A stretch of DNA of 64,000 nt from Pseudomonas sputi (GCF_021603585.1 NZ_BQHI01000024.1:1-64000); one strand, 5' to 3'; positions 8,972 through 17,607 are shown, counted from the stretch's first letter. A program made the numbers and translations. Notes: generated by a model not told the origin, from the letters alone.

Positions 8972-10536
8972 CATTGGCCGTCGACGCTGCGGGGCAGGTC
9001 GAGTGGATGGGCGTCGCGCAACACTTCCGGCAGCAAGGCATCGGGAAAGCCCTGATACGCCACCGGCCGCAAAAAGCGCTCGATCGAAGTCATGCCAACC
9101 GAGGTGAAGCGGCTGTCCGACGTCGCCGGGAATGGGCCGCCGTGCACGGTGGCGAAGGTCACTTCCTGCGGATGGGCGAAGGCGTTCACCACGATGCGTC
9201 CGGTGCGGCGTTCGAGAATCGGCAGCAGGCGTCGAGCCAGATCCAGATCGCGGTCTTCAAGGTGAATGGCTGCGCTCAGTTGGCCCTTGAACGAACGTGC
9301 AACGGCCAGCAATTCTTCTTCATCATTGACCGTCACCAGCAATGCAGCAGGGCCGAACACTTCATGGGCCAGCGCGGGTTCGTTGAGAAAGTGCTGGCCA
9401 CTGACTTCCAGCAACGCCGAGCGCCCTGCAAACTGGCCATCCGTTGGCGCGCCAACCGCCACCGGATTCGCCCCCACGCTTTCCATTGCCACCAGCCCTT
9501 TGACGTATGAACCGTGTATTCCCGGTGTCAGCATCGTACGCGCCGGCGCTTCGCTGACTCGCTTGATCATGGCGCTGCGCAGCGCTTGCAGACCTTCGCT
9601 CTCGACCGCGATCAGGATCGATGGACACAAACAGGCTTGGCCGACATTCACCAGCATTCGCTCGACAAAGCCATCGCCGATCTCACTGCCACGCGCGGCC
9701 AGCGCGGCGGGCAAAATGAAGGTCGGGTTGACGCTGGTCATTTCGGTAAACACGGGGATCGGATCAGGCCGTAATTGAGCGCGGCGATAAAGCGCCATGC
9801 CGCCCACCTCAGAACCGGTGAAGGTCACCGCTTTAATCAAAGGATGATCGACCAGCGCCTCACCGATGGCATTGCCGCCACCGCGCACCATGGAGAAAAC
9901 CCCTTCATGCAAGCCATGCGACTGCACCGCTTTACGGATGGCGCGCGCCTGGATTTCCGAGGCGCCGGGATGCGCGTTATGGGCCTTGAGAATCACCGTC
10001 GCACCGGCCGCGAGCGCCGACGCCGTATCACCGCCAGCCACCGAATAGGAGATCGGAAAATTGCTCGCACCGAAGATCGCCACCGGGCCGATGGCGATTT
10101 TCTGCAGGCGATGATCCATCCGTGGCCGTGGCTGGCGATCAGGTTGTGCCGGGTCGATTGCCAGCTGCAGGAAGCGCCCCTTGCGCACCACTTCGGCGAA
10201 CTGGCGGAACTGGGTCGCAGCTTTGGCGGCTTCGCCTTCCAGTTGCGCCTGAGGCAGACCGGTTTCCAGGGCGGCGCGGGCGGCCAGTTCGGCGCGCACG
10301 GCATCGAGGTTGTCGGCGATGGTTTGCAGAAACGCTGCACGTTCGGTCAGTGACGTATGGCTGTAGCTGTCGAATGCTGCGTCGGCCAGGGTTGCCGCTT
10401 GATCGACCTGGGCTGCGCCACCTAAGGCGAATTCTGGCTCGATCAGCATGTGGGTCGCCGGATTCAGCGCCTTCATCGTGCCCTCGGTGGCGGGGACGTC
10501 GGCGGCCCCGATCAGCAGATGTCCGGTCAGATTCAT
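8971..10536 (-). CDS. aldehyde dehydrogenase, 2-oxoglutarate semialdehyde dehydrogenase-like
   Basis: A 521-residue NADP-type aldehyde dehydrogenase of the ketoglutarate semialdehyde branch: GASNFPISYSVAGGDTASAL at 155-174 (N159), E265 in FTEMTSVNP and the catalytic cysteine C302. The residues around the nucleophile are unusual: VGQACLCPSI instead of the common GQFCTNPGL (seen in the second copy at 57243). This may mean another semialdehyde substrate. Its start overlaps the stop of the isochorismatase-like gene by ATGA, so the two are coupled. This suggests that an amide is hydrolysed and the resulting semialdehyde oxidised. Substrate not determined. Confidence 0.75.
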   Translation of the reverse strand: MNLTGHLLIGAADVPATEGTMKALNPATHMLIEPEFALGGAAQVDQAATLADAAFDSYSHTSLTERAAFLQTIADNLDAVRAELAARAALETGLPQAQLEGEAAKAATQFRQFAEVVRKGRFLQLAIDPAQPDRQPRPRMDHRLQKIAIGPVAIFGASNFPISYSVAGGDTASALAAGATVILKAHNAHPGASEIQARAIRKAVQSHGLHEGVFSMVRGGGNAIGEALVDHPLIKAVTFTGSEVGGMALYRRAQLRPDPIPVFTEMTSVNPTFILPAALAARGSEIGDGFVERMLVNVGQACLCPSILIAVESEGLQALRSAMIKRVSEAPARTMLTPGIHGSYVKGLVAMESVGANPVAVGAPTDGQFAGRSALLEVSGQHFLNEPALAHEVFGPAALLVTVNDEEELLAVARSFKGQLSAAIHLEDRDLDLARRLLPILERRTGRIVVNAFAHPQEVTFATVHGGPFPATSDSRFTSVGMTSIERFLRPVAYQGFPDALLPEVLRDAHPLDLPRSVDGQ

Positions 10537-11171
10537 TTTGCGTCACCACGCGCCTGGAGGCTGGCGATCAGCTCATCGGTGGTGGTGATGACATGGGCGA
10601 ACGTCGGGCCGTTGAGTTCGTGGGCGGCGTGCATCATTTCCTCTTTGAACGCAGCGGTCGCATCGCGCACCAGGGTGACGTGGTAGCCGAGTTCCGATGC
10701 GTAACGGGCGGTGGCTTCGATGCAGGTGTTGGCCAGCAGGCCGACGATGATCACGTGGGTGATGCCTTGCTGTTTCAGGCGAAAATCCAGATCTGTGTTG
10801 GCGAAACCGCTGGAGCCCCAGTGTTCCTGAACCACAATGTCACCGTCCTTCGGTGCGAAATCCGGGTGCCATTCACCGCCCCATTCGCCGCGCGCGAAGT
10901 GGTGCATGTGCATGATCTTTTGTTGGGTCGGGGTTGGGTGATCCCAGTTCTCGTAGTCGCCTTTGACCCAGCGGTGATGGGGTACGATGACGACCGGAAT
11001 CGGCAGGGCCCGTACGGCGCGATCGAGTTTGCGCAGGTTGTCGAGCAGGCCATTCTGCTCGGCCATCGGTTTGAGCAGCGGAAAGATTTTGCCGCCGTCC
11101 GAGAGAAAATCGTTGTACGGATCGACCAGCAAGTAGGCGGTTCTGTCGAGCGGATAGAGAGGTTTCGACAT
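10533..11171 (-). CDS. isochorismatase-fold cysteine hydrolase
   Basis: A 212-residue isochorismatase-like hydrolase. D17 in LLVDPYNDF and the nucleophile C150 in LLANTCIEATARYASELGY are clear. The third member of the Asp-Lys-Cys triad is not: where the lysine usually stands (VVxK before SxFxxTxLD) the protein has VVQEHWGSSGFANTDLD, that is Q/E. I believe this belongs to a conserved subgroup rather than being a broken gene. The start at 11171 has GGAG nine bases upstream. First gene of a leftward pair with the aldehyde dehydrogenase and divergent from an HxlR regulator, its probable controller. Confidence 0.8.
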   Translation of the reverse strand: MSKPLYPLDRTAYLLVDPYNDFLSDGGKIFPLLKPMAEQNGLLDNLRKLDRAVRALPIPVVIVPHHRWVKGDYENWDHPTPTQQKIMHMHHFARGEWGGEWHPDFAPKDGDIVVQEHWGSSGFANTDLDFRLKQQGITHVIIVGLLANTCIEATARYASELGYHVTLVRDATAAFKEEMMHAAHELNGPTFAHVITTTDELIASLQARGDAK

Positions 11172-11232
11172 GACGATGGACTCCGGCAATGAGAGTGATC
11201 GATGCTCAGGGCTTGTTCCCGCATCGTGTTGA

Positions 11233-11245
11233 TATGATAATCATA
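11233..11245. promoter_or_regulatory. palindrome, candidate HxlR operator
   Basis: TATGATAATCATA is a 6-1-6 inverted repeat in the 99-bp space between the divergent hydrolase (start 11171) and HxlR (start 11271) genes. Its symmetry and place suggest a binding site for the HxlR dimer. No experimental support. Confidence 0.45.
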
Positions 11246-11270
11246 GTAACTGTGAAAGAGGCAAGCCCTG

Positions 11271-11768
11271 ATGGCTGTAAACGATAGTCTTCCCGATACG
11301 CTGTGCCCGATTTCCCGGGCCGAGGCGATCGTCGGCGACCGCTGGTCGGTGCTGGTTTTGCGCGAATTGTTCATGGGCAGCCATCGCTACGACGAGATCC
11401 TGGCCCAGACCGGCGGTACGCCGCAGATGGTCGCCGCCCGTCTGAAAAGCCTGGAAGCGGACGGGCTGGTCGAGCGCCGCTTGTACAACGAGCGGCCGAA
11501 ACGCTACGAGTATCACCTCACCGCGAAGGGCGAGGCGTTTTACCCGGTGGTGATTGCGTTACGCGCCTGGGGCGAAACCTGGTGCAAATCGCCGGAGGAA
11601 GGGCTGGCGGTGAACATGACCCACAAGCACTGCAACCACAGCGCCGGCCTCGGGCCGCTGTGCGATCACTGCGGTGAAGTGTTGCGACGTGAGGATCTGA
11701 TCAGCCAGCCGCAAGAGGCGTACGCCGCCGAACGACAGGCGCGGCGCGAGGCGTTCAAGGCGAAATAG
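11271..11768 (+). CDS. HxlR-family transcriptional regulator
   Basis: 165 residues with the HxlR winged helix: CPISRAEAIVGDRWSVLVLR near residue 12, then TPQMVAARLKSLEADGLVERR. The C-terminal extension has a run of cysteine and histidine residues (HKHCNHSAGLGPLCDHCGE at about 122-140) that could bind zinc or sense redox state or an electrophile. HxlR proteins often repress an adjacent divergent gene for breakdown of a reactive compound; the target here is probably the hydrolase/dehydrogenase pair at 11171-8971. Confidence 0.85.
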   Translation: MAVNDSLPDTLCPISRAEAIVGDRWSVLVLRELFMGSHRYDEILAQTGGTPQMVAARLKSLEADGLVERRLYNERPKRYEYHLTAKGEAFYPVVIALRAWGETWCKSPEEGLAVNMTHKHCNHSAGLGPLCDHCGEVLRREDLISQPQEAYAAERQARREAFKAK

Positions 11769-11814
11769 ACGGCTCCATCCAAAACAGAACGCCCCCCCGG
11801 ATTCGAGGGGCTTC

Positions 11815-12030
11815 ATGTGTCAACGCAGAACGGATGGCTTACAGACTGCCCGCCAGTTTTGCGCAGGTCCGCGCCGTTGATGTAGACCAACACCGGCCCG
11901 ACGTACAGCGGCGTGTTCATGCATCGACCTGGAAGCTCCAGCCGATGTCGCACTGACCTTTGTGGATGGCGTAGAAGTCGATCAGGTTGATCGCGGTCCA
12001 CGGCACCAGTACGACCGGCAGCACCAGCAC
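11815..12030 (-). pseudogene. NCS1-family permease, decayed 3' remnant
   Basis: On the minus strand two short pieces of an NCS1 (CodB-like) permease can be read in different frames. The first is LVPWTAINLIDFYAIHKGQ at about 12010-11955. The second is NTPLYVGP ... NGADL at about 11920-11870. Both match the intact permease in this window (LVPWASINLIDFYLIKRGSYD and NTSLYVGPYANLVEGADLS) in the same order, with the DNA between them deleted. The piece sits just downstream of the FMO-RidA-DUF1028-ArgE operon on the same strand, so that operon probably once ended with its own importer. The bases between this and the ArgE stop (12031-12253) show nothing clear. Confidence 0.8.
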
Positions 12031-12253
12031 CTCTTGTTGGGCTGATCATGGGCAAGGAAAGGGGAGAGATAAATGAGTAGTTTGTTGCGCCAGGCGAAAA
12101 AAAAACGAGGCTCTCCGGTCGGGTGAAAGTGCTCTGTTTCGGGTGTTTCAGTGCTACCAGCGACAATGCAGCTGACATCCATCGGTGCAGTTGTCTGTCG
12201 GTGTTGTTGCGGCTCGGCTGCGGACTTGAATCCAGCAACCAGACCGGTTTTTT

Positions 12254-13402
12254 TCAGAGGCGAATCGACGCCAGCATCCGTTGCAGCATCGCATCGCAGG
12301 CCGTGAGCTGATCGGCGCTGACGAACTCGTCCGGCTTGTGACCCTGGTCCATGCTGCCGGGCCCGCACACCACCGTGGGAATCCCCACCGCATCGAACAA
12401 TCCGCCCTCGGTGCCAAACGCCACGGTGCCGAAATCGTCCGAGCCACAGAATGTGGCGATCAATTGCGCAGCCTGGCTTCGGGCATCGGTGGCCAGCCCC
12501 GGATAGGCCGACAATTCGCTGAAACGGATAGCGCTCTGCTCGCTGACGGCCCGCATGCGCGGCAGCATTTGCTGCTCGGCGTAGGCTTTGAGTTGCTGCG
12601 CAACGACCGCCGGATCCTGCGAGGGCAGGGCGCGGATTTCGAAGTCGAAACGGCAATCGGCGGGGACGATGTTCAACGCCTTGCCGCCGCTGATTACGCC
12701 GGTTTGCACCGTGGAATACGGCGGGTCGAAACGCGGGTCGAGGTGTTCATCCTTGAGCTGTCGAGCGATGCGCCCCAATTCGCCGATCAGCTCGGCGGCG
12801 CATTCGATGGCGTTGACCCCAAGTGGCGCGTAAGCCGAATGACAGGCGTGCCCCTGGACATCGCAGCGCATGGCCAGTTTGCCCTTGTGCCCGAGCACCG
12901 GTTTGAGCTCGGTCGGCTCGCCGATGATGCACAGCAGCGGTTTGACCGGACGTTGCTCCAGCACCTTGAGCAACGAGCGCACGCCGAGGCAGCCGACCTC
13001 TTCGTCGTAGGACAGGGCGATGTGCACCGGCAGGCGCAAAGGTGCTTCGATCAATGACGGCACCAGCGCGAGCACGCAGGCGATGTAGCCTTTCATGTCC
13101 GCCGTGCCGCGACCGTAAAGCTTGCCGTCGCGCTCGCTGAGTGCGAACGGCGGCAGCGTCCACCGCTGGCCATCGACCGGCACCACATCGGTGTGCCCCG
13201 ACAGCACGATGCCCGGTTGATCGGCCGGGCCGATCGTGGCGAACAGGTTGGCCTTGCTGCGCTCATCGTTGTAGATCAGCTCGCACGGCACATCGAAACT
13301 TTCGAGGTAGCTACGCACAAAGTCGATCAATTGCAGGTTGGACTCGCGGCTGGTGGTGTCGAACCCCACCAGCGTCTTGAGCAACGCGACGCTGTCGCTC
13401 AT
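12254..13402 (-). CDS. M20 peptidase, acetylornithine deacetylase (ArgE) family
   Basis: A 382-residue zinc hydrolase with the M20 layout: SGHTDVVPVDG near residue 69 (first metal ligand His), YGRGTADMKGY (bridging Asp), SYDEEVGCLG (general base and ligand Glu), a dimerisation domain with GHACHSAYAPLGVNA, and GPGSMDQGHKPDEFV near the C-terminus (last ligand His). ArgE deacetylates N-acetylornithine, but here the gene lies in a catabolic operon (FMO, RidA, DUF1028), so an N-acyl or N-carbamoyl amino acid from ring breakdown is a likelier substrate. It overlaps the DUF1028 stop by ATGA. No terminator is clear downstream. Confidence 0.8.
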   Translation of the reverse strand: MSDSVALLKTLVGFDTTSRESNLQLIDFVRSYLESFDVPCELIYNDERSKANLFATIGPADQPGIVLSGHTDVVPVDGQRWTLPPFALSERDGKLYGRGTADMKGYIACVLALVPSLIEAPLRLPVHIALSYDEEVGCLGVRSLLKVLEQRPVKPLLCIIGEPTELKPVLGHKGKLAMRCDVQGHACHSAYAPLGVNAIECAAELIGELGRIARQLKDEHLDPRFDPPYSTVQTGVISGGKALNIVPADCRFDFEIRALPSQDPAVVAQQLKAYAEQQMLPRMRAVSEQSAIRFSELSAYPGLATDARSQAAQLIATFCGSDDFGTVAFGTEGGLFDAVGIPTVVCGPGSMDQGHKPDEFVSADQLTACDAMLQRMLASIRL

Positions 13403-14076
13403 CGGTCGTCTCCGGCCACCCCGTAACCCGGCGCCTTGGCCGGATCGAGGGCGCGGTCGATGTAGTTCTGAAGCTGCGGGCGATAGGCGTCCCAGAGTTT
13501 TTGCAGTTGGCCGATCGGGTCTGCATCGGCCCAGTCCACCCGCAGATTGACGATGGGCCAGGTCAGTTCACCGACCACGACCACGGCGGCCGAATGCACC
13601 GGACCTGCTTCACCGCCCAGGGCCTGGGCGGCGTGCAAGGCCTTGATCAGGCGATCGGCCAATTGGCCTTCGCCATCTTCGAACGCGCTGACCATGGCTT
13701 CGATCACCGAGCGCCCGGCGAGCATATTGCCGGCCGCCACGCATTGTTCGCCGGACATGGCGTTGTGCACGCCCAGGGTTTGCGCGCCGCTGAAATGCGC
13801 GGTCTGGCCGAGGTGGTTGATCGCCGTGATCTGCCGGTACTGACTGTAGCCATTGCGGGTCAGCACCTTGTCCAGTGCAGCCTCGGGCGCCAGGCCTTGT
13901 TCCATCAGAACGAGCACTTCCGGGCCGAGCGATGGCAGGGTGATGTTCTGGCTCGACACCGCGCCGACACCGGGCAACAGCCACGGGCAGCGAGCGCCGA
14001 CGGCGATGCTGGAGGAGCTGATGGCGATGCCGAACTGACCGGTTTCGGGGCAGCGGGCGGCGATGGAAAATGTCAT
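13399..14076 (-). CDS. DUF1028 (Ntn-hydrolase-like) protein
   Basis: 225 residues of the DUF1028 family: an MTFSIAARCPETGQFGIAIS opening, then VGARCPWLLPGVGAVSSQ and a middle section with an alternating Gly/Ala pattern. The family resembles Ntn-fold amidohydrolases and is repeatedly found next to RidA and M20 peptidases in amino-acid or heterocycle catabolic operons, but its reaction is not established. The second gene after RidA here, 27 bases downstream of it, translationally coupled to the argE-like gene. Confidence 0.85.
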   Translation of the reverse strand: MTFSIAARCPETGQFGIAISSSSIAVGARCPWLLPGVGAVSSQNITLPSLGPEVLVLMEQGLAPEAALDKVLTRNGYSQYRQITAINHLGQTAHFSGAQTLGVHNAMSGEQCVAAGNMLAGRSVIEAMVSAFEDGEGQLADRLIKALHAAQALGGEAGPVHSAAVVVVGELTWPIVNLRVDWADADPIGQLQKLWDAYRPQLQNYIDRALDPAKAPGYGVAGDDR

Positions 14077-14103
14077 GTGTGGCCTCCTTTCGCTAAGGTC
14101 GAA

Positions 14104-14520
14104 TTACTCGGGAATCACCGCAACCACATCAATCTCCATCAGCCACTGTGGCTGACCCAGGGCCGACACCACCAGCCCGGTGGAGATCGGGAACACGCCC
14201 TTCAGCCATTTGCCGACTTCCTGATACACCGGCTCGCGGTAGCGCGGGTCGATCAGGTAAGTGGTGGTCTTGACGATGTGGCTCAGGTCACTGCCGGCCT
14301 CTTCGAGCAGTTGCTTGACGTTGCGCATCGCCTGTTCCGTCTGGGCGCGCGGGTCGCCGAGGCCGACCAGTTCACCGTCGAAACTGGTGCCGACCTGGCC
14401 ACGGACATACACGGTGTTGCCGGCGCGCACGGCCTGGCACAGATCGTTGTCCAGAGTCTGGTTCGGGTAAGTGTCCTTGGTGTTGAACATGCGGATGCGG
14501 GTGTGGGTTGGCTGACTCAT
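14104..14520 (-). CDS. RidA-family deaminase
   Basis: 138 residues with the RidA/YjgF fold. The YVRGQVGTSFDGELVGLGD segment leads into a helix of the kind AQTEQAMRNVKQLLEEAGS. RidA proteins hydrolyse enamine/imine intermediates to oxo compounds and ammonia; RutC of uracil catabolism is a member. The start at 14520 (MSQPTHTRIRMF) has a GGAG-like site nearby. It lies 58 bases after the flavoprotein gene and fits deamination of an intermediate made by it. Confidence 0.85.
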   Translation of the reverse strand: MSQPTHTRIRMFNTKDTYPNQTLDNDLCQAVRAGNTVYVRGQVGTSFDGELVGLGDPRAQTEQAMRNVKQLLEEAGSDLSHIVKTTTYLIDPRYREPVYQEVGKWLKGVFPISTGLVVSALGQPQWLMEIDVVAVIPE

Positions 14521-14578
14521 GTGCGGCTCCTGACGAAATCGGGCCCGGCGCGATGGGCGCCGGTATTGAAGAGGGAAA

Positions 14579-15886
14579 TCAAGCGTCGACGGTGTCGACA
14601 GCGTGGTTGTGCAGCGCGGCTTCGCGTTGTTCGGCATCGCGATAGGCCAGGTATTTGCGCTGGGTGGCGATGTGATCGGCCACGTACCTGGCGTCGTGCC
14701 ACACGCCCCAGATGAACGAGGACCCGCGTCGCGACTGCCACGGCAGACCGAGGAAATACACACCCGCTTCGCTGGACACACCGCGCTGGTGCTGCGGCTT
14801 GCCGTTGTCGTCGAATGCCGCGACGTTCAGCCAGGAATAGTCCACGGCAAACCCGGTGGCCCAGATGATCGAAGTGACGCCGGCGGCGGCCAGATCGAGA
14901 TTGGCCAGCGGGTTCTTCACGCATTCAGGGTCCGGATACGTCGCGCGGGCTTCCGGTTCCAACGGCAGGTCGAGGCCGTTGCGTTCGATGTAGGCGTCGG
15001 CGGCATCCAGCAGCGCGAGGTAGTTCTCGTCGCCACGTTTGAGGTTGTCGCGCAGATCCTGTTTGAAGGTCACCACGCCGTCACTGAACGATTCGGTGAC
15101 GCCAACCAGGGTCATGCCGCGATGGGCCAGACCACGGAAGTCGATAGTGCGGCCACCGTGGGCGCCGCTGACGGCGATGGTCACGTGCTCGCGGCCGGGT
15201 TTCATCGCGGCCTGGTCCCACTCGCCGAGCACGCCGAGCCACCAGCAGAAATCACGGTTGCGGTAAGCGCGAGGAGGGCGGTCGTGGGCGCCGACCGAGA
15301 GGTAAACCTGCTTGCCCGAGCGCTGCAATTCGTCGGCGATCTGCACGCCCGACGAACCGGCACCGACCACCAGCACTGCGCCGGCCGGCAGTTGCTGCGG
15401 GTTGCGATAGTCGGCCGAGTGAATCTGCAACAGACGCTCATCCTTCGGCGCAATCGCCGGGATCACCGGACGCTGGAACGGCCCGGTGGCGGCGACGACG
15501 CGGGCCGCTTCGATCACGCCCTCGGAGGTCTCGACGGTGAAGCCCGGACGCCCGACATTGCGCACCACGCTTTTCACATCGACACCGGTGCGGATCGGCG
15601 CGTTGAATTTTTTCGCATAGGCTTCGAAGTAGTCGGCGACGCGCTCCTTGTGGGCGAAACCGTCCGGATCGACATCATCGAATTCCATCCCCGGAAACCG
15701 GTCATGCCACGCCGGACCGTTGGCCACCAGCGAATCCCAGCGCCCGGTGCGCCAGCGTTCGGCAATGCGGCTGCGCTCCAGCACCAGGTGCGGCACACCG
15801 AGTTTGCTCAGGTGTTCGCTCATGGCCACCCCCGCTTGACCGGCGCCGACAACAAGCGTGTCTGTTTTTATTATTTCAGTGGTCAT
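14579..15886 (-). CDS. FAD/NAD(P)-dependent flavoprotein monooxygenase (FMO/CzcO-like)
   Basis: A 435-residue class B-like flavoprotein monooxygenase with two dinucleotide-binding loops: GAGQAG at 14-19 for FAD and GAGSSG at 175-180 for NADPH. The segment ERSRIAERWRTGRWDSL is typical of FMO/CzcO proteins. It is the first gene of a leftward operon with RidA, DUF1028 and an M20 hydrolase. It probably performs the initial oxygenation of an amine or N-heterocycle. Substrate unknown. A 10-base G run lies about 80 bases upstream of its start. Confidence 0.85.
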   Translation of the reverse strand: MTTEIIKTDTLVVGAGQAGVAMSEHLSKLGVPHLVLERSRIAERWRTGRWDSLVANGPAWHDRFPGMEFDDVDPDGFAHKERVADYFEAYAKKFNAPIRTGVDVKSVVRNVGRPGFTVETSEGVIEAARVVAATGPFQRPVIPAIAPKDERLLQIHSADYRNPQQLPAGAVLVVGAGSSGVQIADELQRSGKQVYLSVGAHDRPPRAYRNRDFCWWLGVLGEWDQAAMKPGREHVTIAVSGAHGGRTIDFRGLAHRGMTLVGVTESFSDGVVTFKQDLRDNLKRGDENYLALLDAADAYIERNGLDLPLEPEARATYPDPECVKNPLANLDLAAAGVTSIIWATGFAVDYSWLNVAAFDDNGKPQHQRGVSSEAGVYFLGLPWQSRRGSSFIWGVWHDARYVADHIATQRKYLAYRDAEQREAALHNHAVDTVDA

Positions 15887-15963
15887 CTCTGATCCCTTCT
15901 CACGAGGCCGTTGAATTCAGGTCGCTGTCGACCTGTTCTCTGTGCTTGGGATCAGACTAGGGA

Positions 15964-15973
15964 GGGGGGGGGG
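15964..15973. repeat. G10 homopolymer in the FMO operon upstream region
   Basis: Ten consecutive G residues, 78-87 bases upstream of the FMO start codon. Such tracts slip during replication; inside a promoter they can change spacing. Confidence 0.8.
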
Positions 15974-16081
15974 ATCGGTAAAATATTATTAAGCTGGCAT
16001 GTGAAGATAAAAACGTGATGCAGAGGTCTGAAAGCCCCGTAAACAAGGGGCTTCGCCTTGGCACCGGAATCCGGGACAACG

Positions 16082-16121
16082 AAAAAAAGGGCCGTCGACA
16101 GGTGTGTCGATGGCCCTTTTC
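16082..16121 (-). terminator. bidirectional rho-independent terminator
   Basis: A 16-bp stem with one G-T pair (16085-16100 with 16105-16120, loop GGTG), flanked by A7 on the left and T4 on the right, so it can act on both strands. It lies 26 bases after the stop of the aryl esterase gene, which it serves on the minus strand. A weaker hairpin (AAGCCCC/GGGGCTT, 16032-16053) lies just beyond. Confidence 0.85.
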
Positions 16122-16146
16122 AATTGGCGCTTGATTTACATCCAAC

Positions 16147-16965
16147 TCAACGATTGAGGAACGCCAGCAGGTCTTCGTTCAATTGCTGCGCATGGGTCAC
16201 GGCGAAGCCGTGGGGGGCACCGGCATACACCTTCAATTCGGCGCCCTTGATCTGCGCGGCGGCGCGTTTGCCGGTGGTTTCGAACGGCACGATCTGGTCG
16301 CCGTCGCCGTGAATCACCAGCGTCGGCACATCGATTTTCGCCATGTCCGGGCGGAAGTCGGTTTCCGAGAAGGCGGTGACGCAATCCACGGTGCCTTTGA
16401 GTGAAGCGAGCAGGGCGATGTTCAGGGTTTGGGTCAGCACGCCGTCAGAGACCTTCTGGCCCTGATTGGTGCCATAGAACGGGGCGTTGAAGTCAGCGAT
16501 GAACTGCGCGCGATCCTTCAGCAGGCCGGCCTTGATCCCGTCGAACACCGAGGTGTCCACGCCTTCAGCGAAGTCCGGTTTCTTGCCGAACAGCGGCGTC
16601 ACCGCGCCCAGCAGCACCAGCCCGGCAACGCGCTCGCTGCCGTGGCGCGCAATATAACGGCTGACATCGCCACCGCCCATGGAGAAACCGACCAGGGTCA
16701 CGTCACGCAGGTCCAGATGCTCGATCAATTGCGCGATGTCATCGGCGAAGGTGTCGTAGTCGTAGCCGGTCCACGGCTGCTCGGAGCGCCCGAAACCACG
16801 ACGGTCGAAGGCGATGGTGCGGTAGCCGCGGCTGCTCAGGTATTCCATCTGGTATTCCCACATGTCGGCGTCCAGCGGCCAGCCGTGGCTGAACAACACG
16901 GGCTTGCCGCTGCCCCAGTCCTTGAAATAGATCTCGGTGCCGTCTTGGGTCTTGAACGTGCTCAT
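16147..16965 (-). CDS. aryl esterase / non-haem perhydrolase, alpha/beta hydrolase
   Basis: 272 residues, nearly the sequence I know for the P. fluorescens aryl esterase PFE. The triad is S95 (GFSMGGGD), D223 (HGDGDQIVPF) and H252 (APHGFAVTH), and W29 lies in the oxyanion loop SHGWPLDADMWEY. PFE hydrolyses phenyl and alkyl acetates and has peroxide-dependent side activity (the reason for the chloroperoxidase label often given). Start at 16965 with an AAGGAG-like site upstream; the longer frame runs into the divergent HxlR region and is not credible. Ends in a strong terminator. Probably controlled by the divergent HxlR gene. Confidence 0.9.
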   Translation of the reverse strand: MSTFKTQDGTEIYFKDWGSGKPVLFSHGWPLDADMWEYQMEYLSSRGYRTIAFDRRGFGRSEQPWTGYDYDTFADDIAQLIEHLDLRDVTLVGFSMGGGDVSRYIARHGSERVAGLVLLGAVTPLFGKKPDFAEGVDTSVFDGIKAGLLKDRAQFIADFNAPFYGTNQGQKVSDGVLTQTLNIALLASLKGTVDCVTAFSETDFRPDMAKIDVPTLVIHGDGDQIVPFETTGKRAAAQIKGAELKVYAGAPHGFAVTHAQQLNEDLLAFLNR

Positions 16966-17146
16966 GAAAACTCCTTGGGTGTGGACCTGCGTGAATGCCG
17001 TGAAGGCAGCGTTCACTATCGCGACAAAGCGCGTTGGCCACTTGTACGCAGGTGCTAAGTTCGTGGCGCATGGCGTTATCGGTTTTGCGATACGGGTTGT
17101 AAGATGCAACCGAATCGAACCTGCCGTTTTGCCGGAGACACCCGAA

Positions 17147-17593
17147 ATGAAGCGCAAAAGCCTTGCGGGCAATGCCTGCCCGATCGCCCGGACACTCGAC
17201 CTGATCGGTGACTGGTGGTCGTTGCTGATCATTCGCGACGCGCTGGAAGGCATCAGTCGCTTCAGCGATTTCGAGAAGAGCCTGGACATCGCCAAGAACA
17301 TGCTGAGCACCCGGCTCAAAGGGCTGGTGGAGCGGGGCATCCTGCGCCTGGTGCCGGCGTCCGACGGCAGCGCCTACAAGGAGTACGTGCTGACGGAAAA
17401 GGGCCGGGCGTTGCAAACCGTGATCGTTGCGTTGTCGCAGTGGGGTGGTGAATTCATGTTCGAGCCGGGCGAGCCGGGGTCGGTGATGGTCGATGCGCAG
17501 AAGCGAAAGCCGATCAGGAAGCTGGAGCTGCTATCGGCCGATGGTCGCCAGTTGGCGCCGGAAGATATCGCGACAACTTCGACTGCGTACTGA
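17147..17593 (+). CDS. HxlR-family transcriptional regulator
   Basis: 148 residues: NACPIARTLDLIGDWWSLLI at about 8-27 is the HxlR signature, followed by the recognition region NMLSTRLKGLVERGILRLVP. The start at 17147 has GGAG ten bases before it; the longer frame overlaps the esterase gene. Divergent from the aryl esterase, which is its likely target. The C-terminal tail after residue 105 is unlike the other HxlR protein in this window and lacks its cysteines. Confidence 0.85.
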   Translation: MKRKSLAGNACPIARTLDLIGDWWSLLIIRDALEGISRFSDFEKSLDIAKNMLSTRLKGLVERGILRLVPASDGSAYKEYVLTEKGRALQTVIVALSQWGGEFMFEPGEPGSVMVDAQKRKPIRKLELLSADGRQLAPEDIATTSTAY

Positions 17594-17607
17594 CACCTGC
17601 GTCAGAC

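Noticed and set aside
10533-15886. A true Rut operon (isochorismatase plus RidA plus FMO)
   Set aside because: Although RutB- and RutC-like folds are present, the genes are in different operons, the shared operator is absent there and no RutA-type enzyme is linked to them. Similar folds alone do not make it the uracil pathway.
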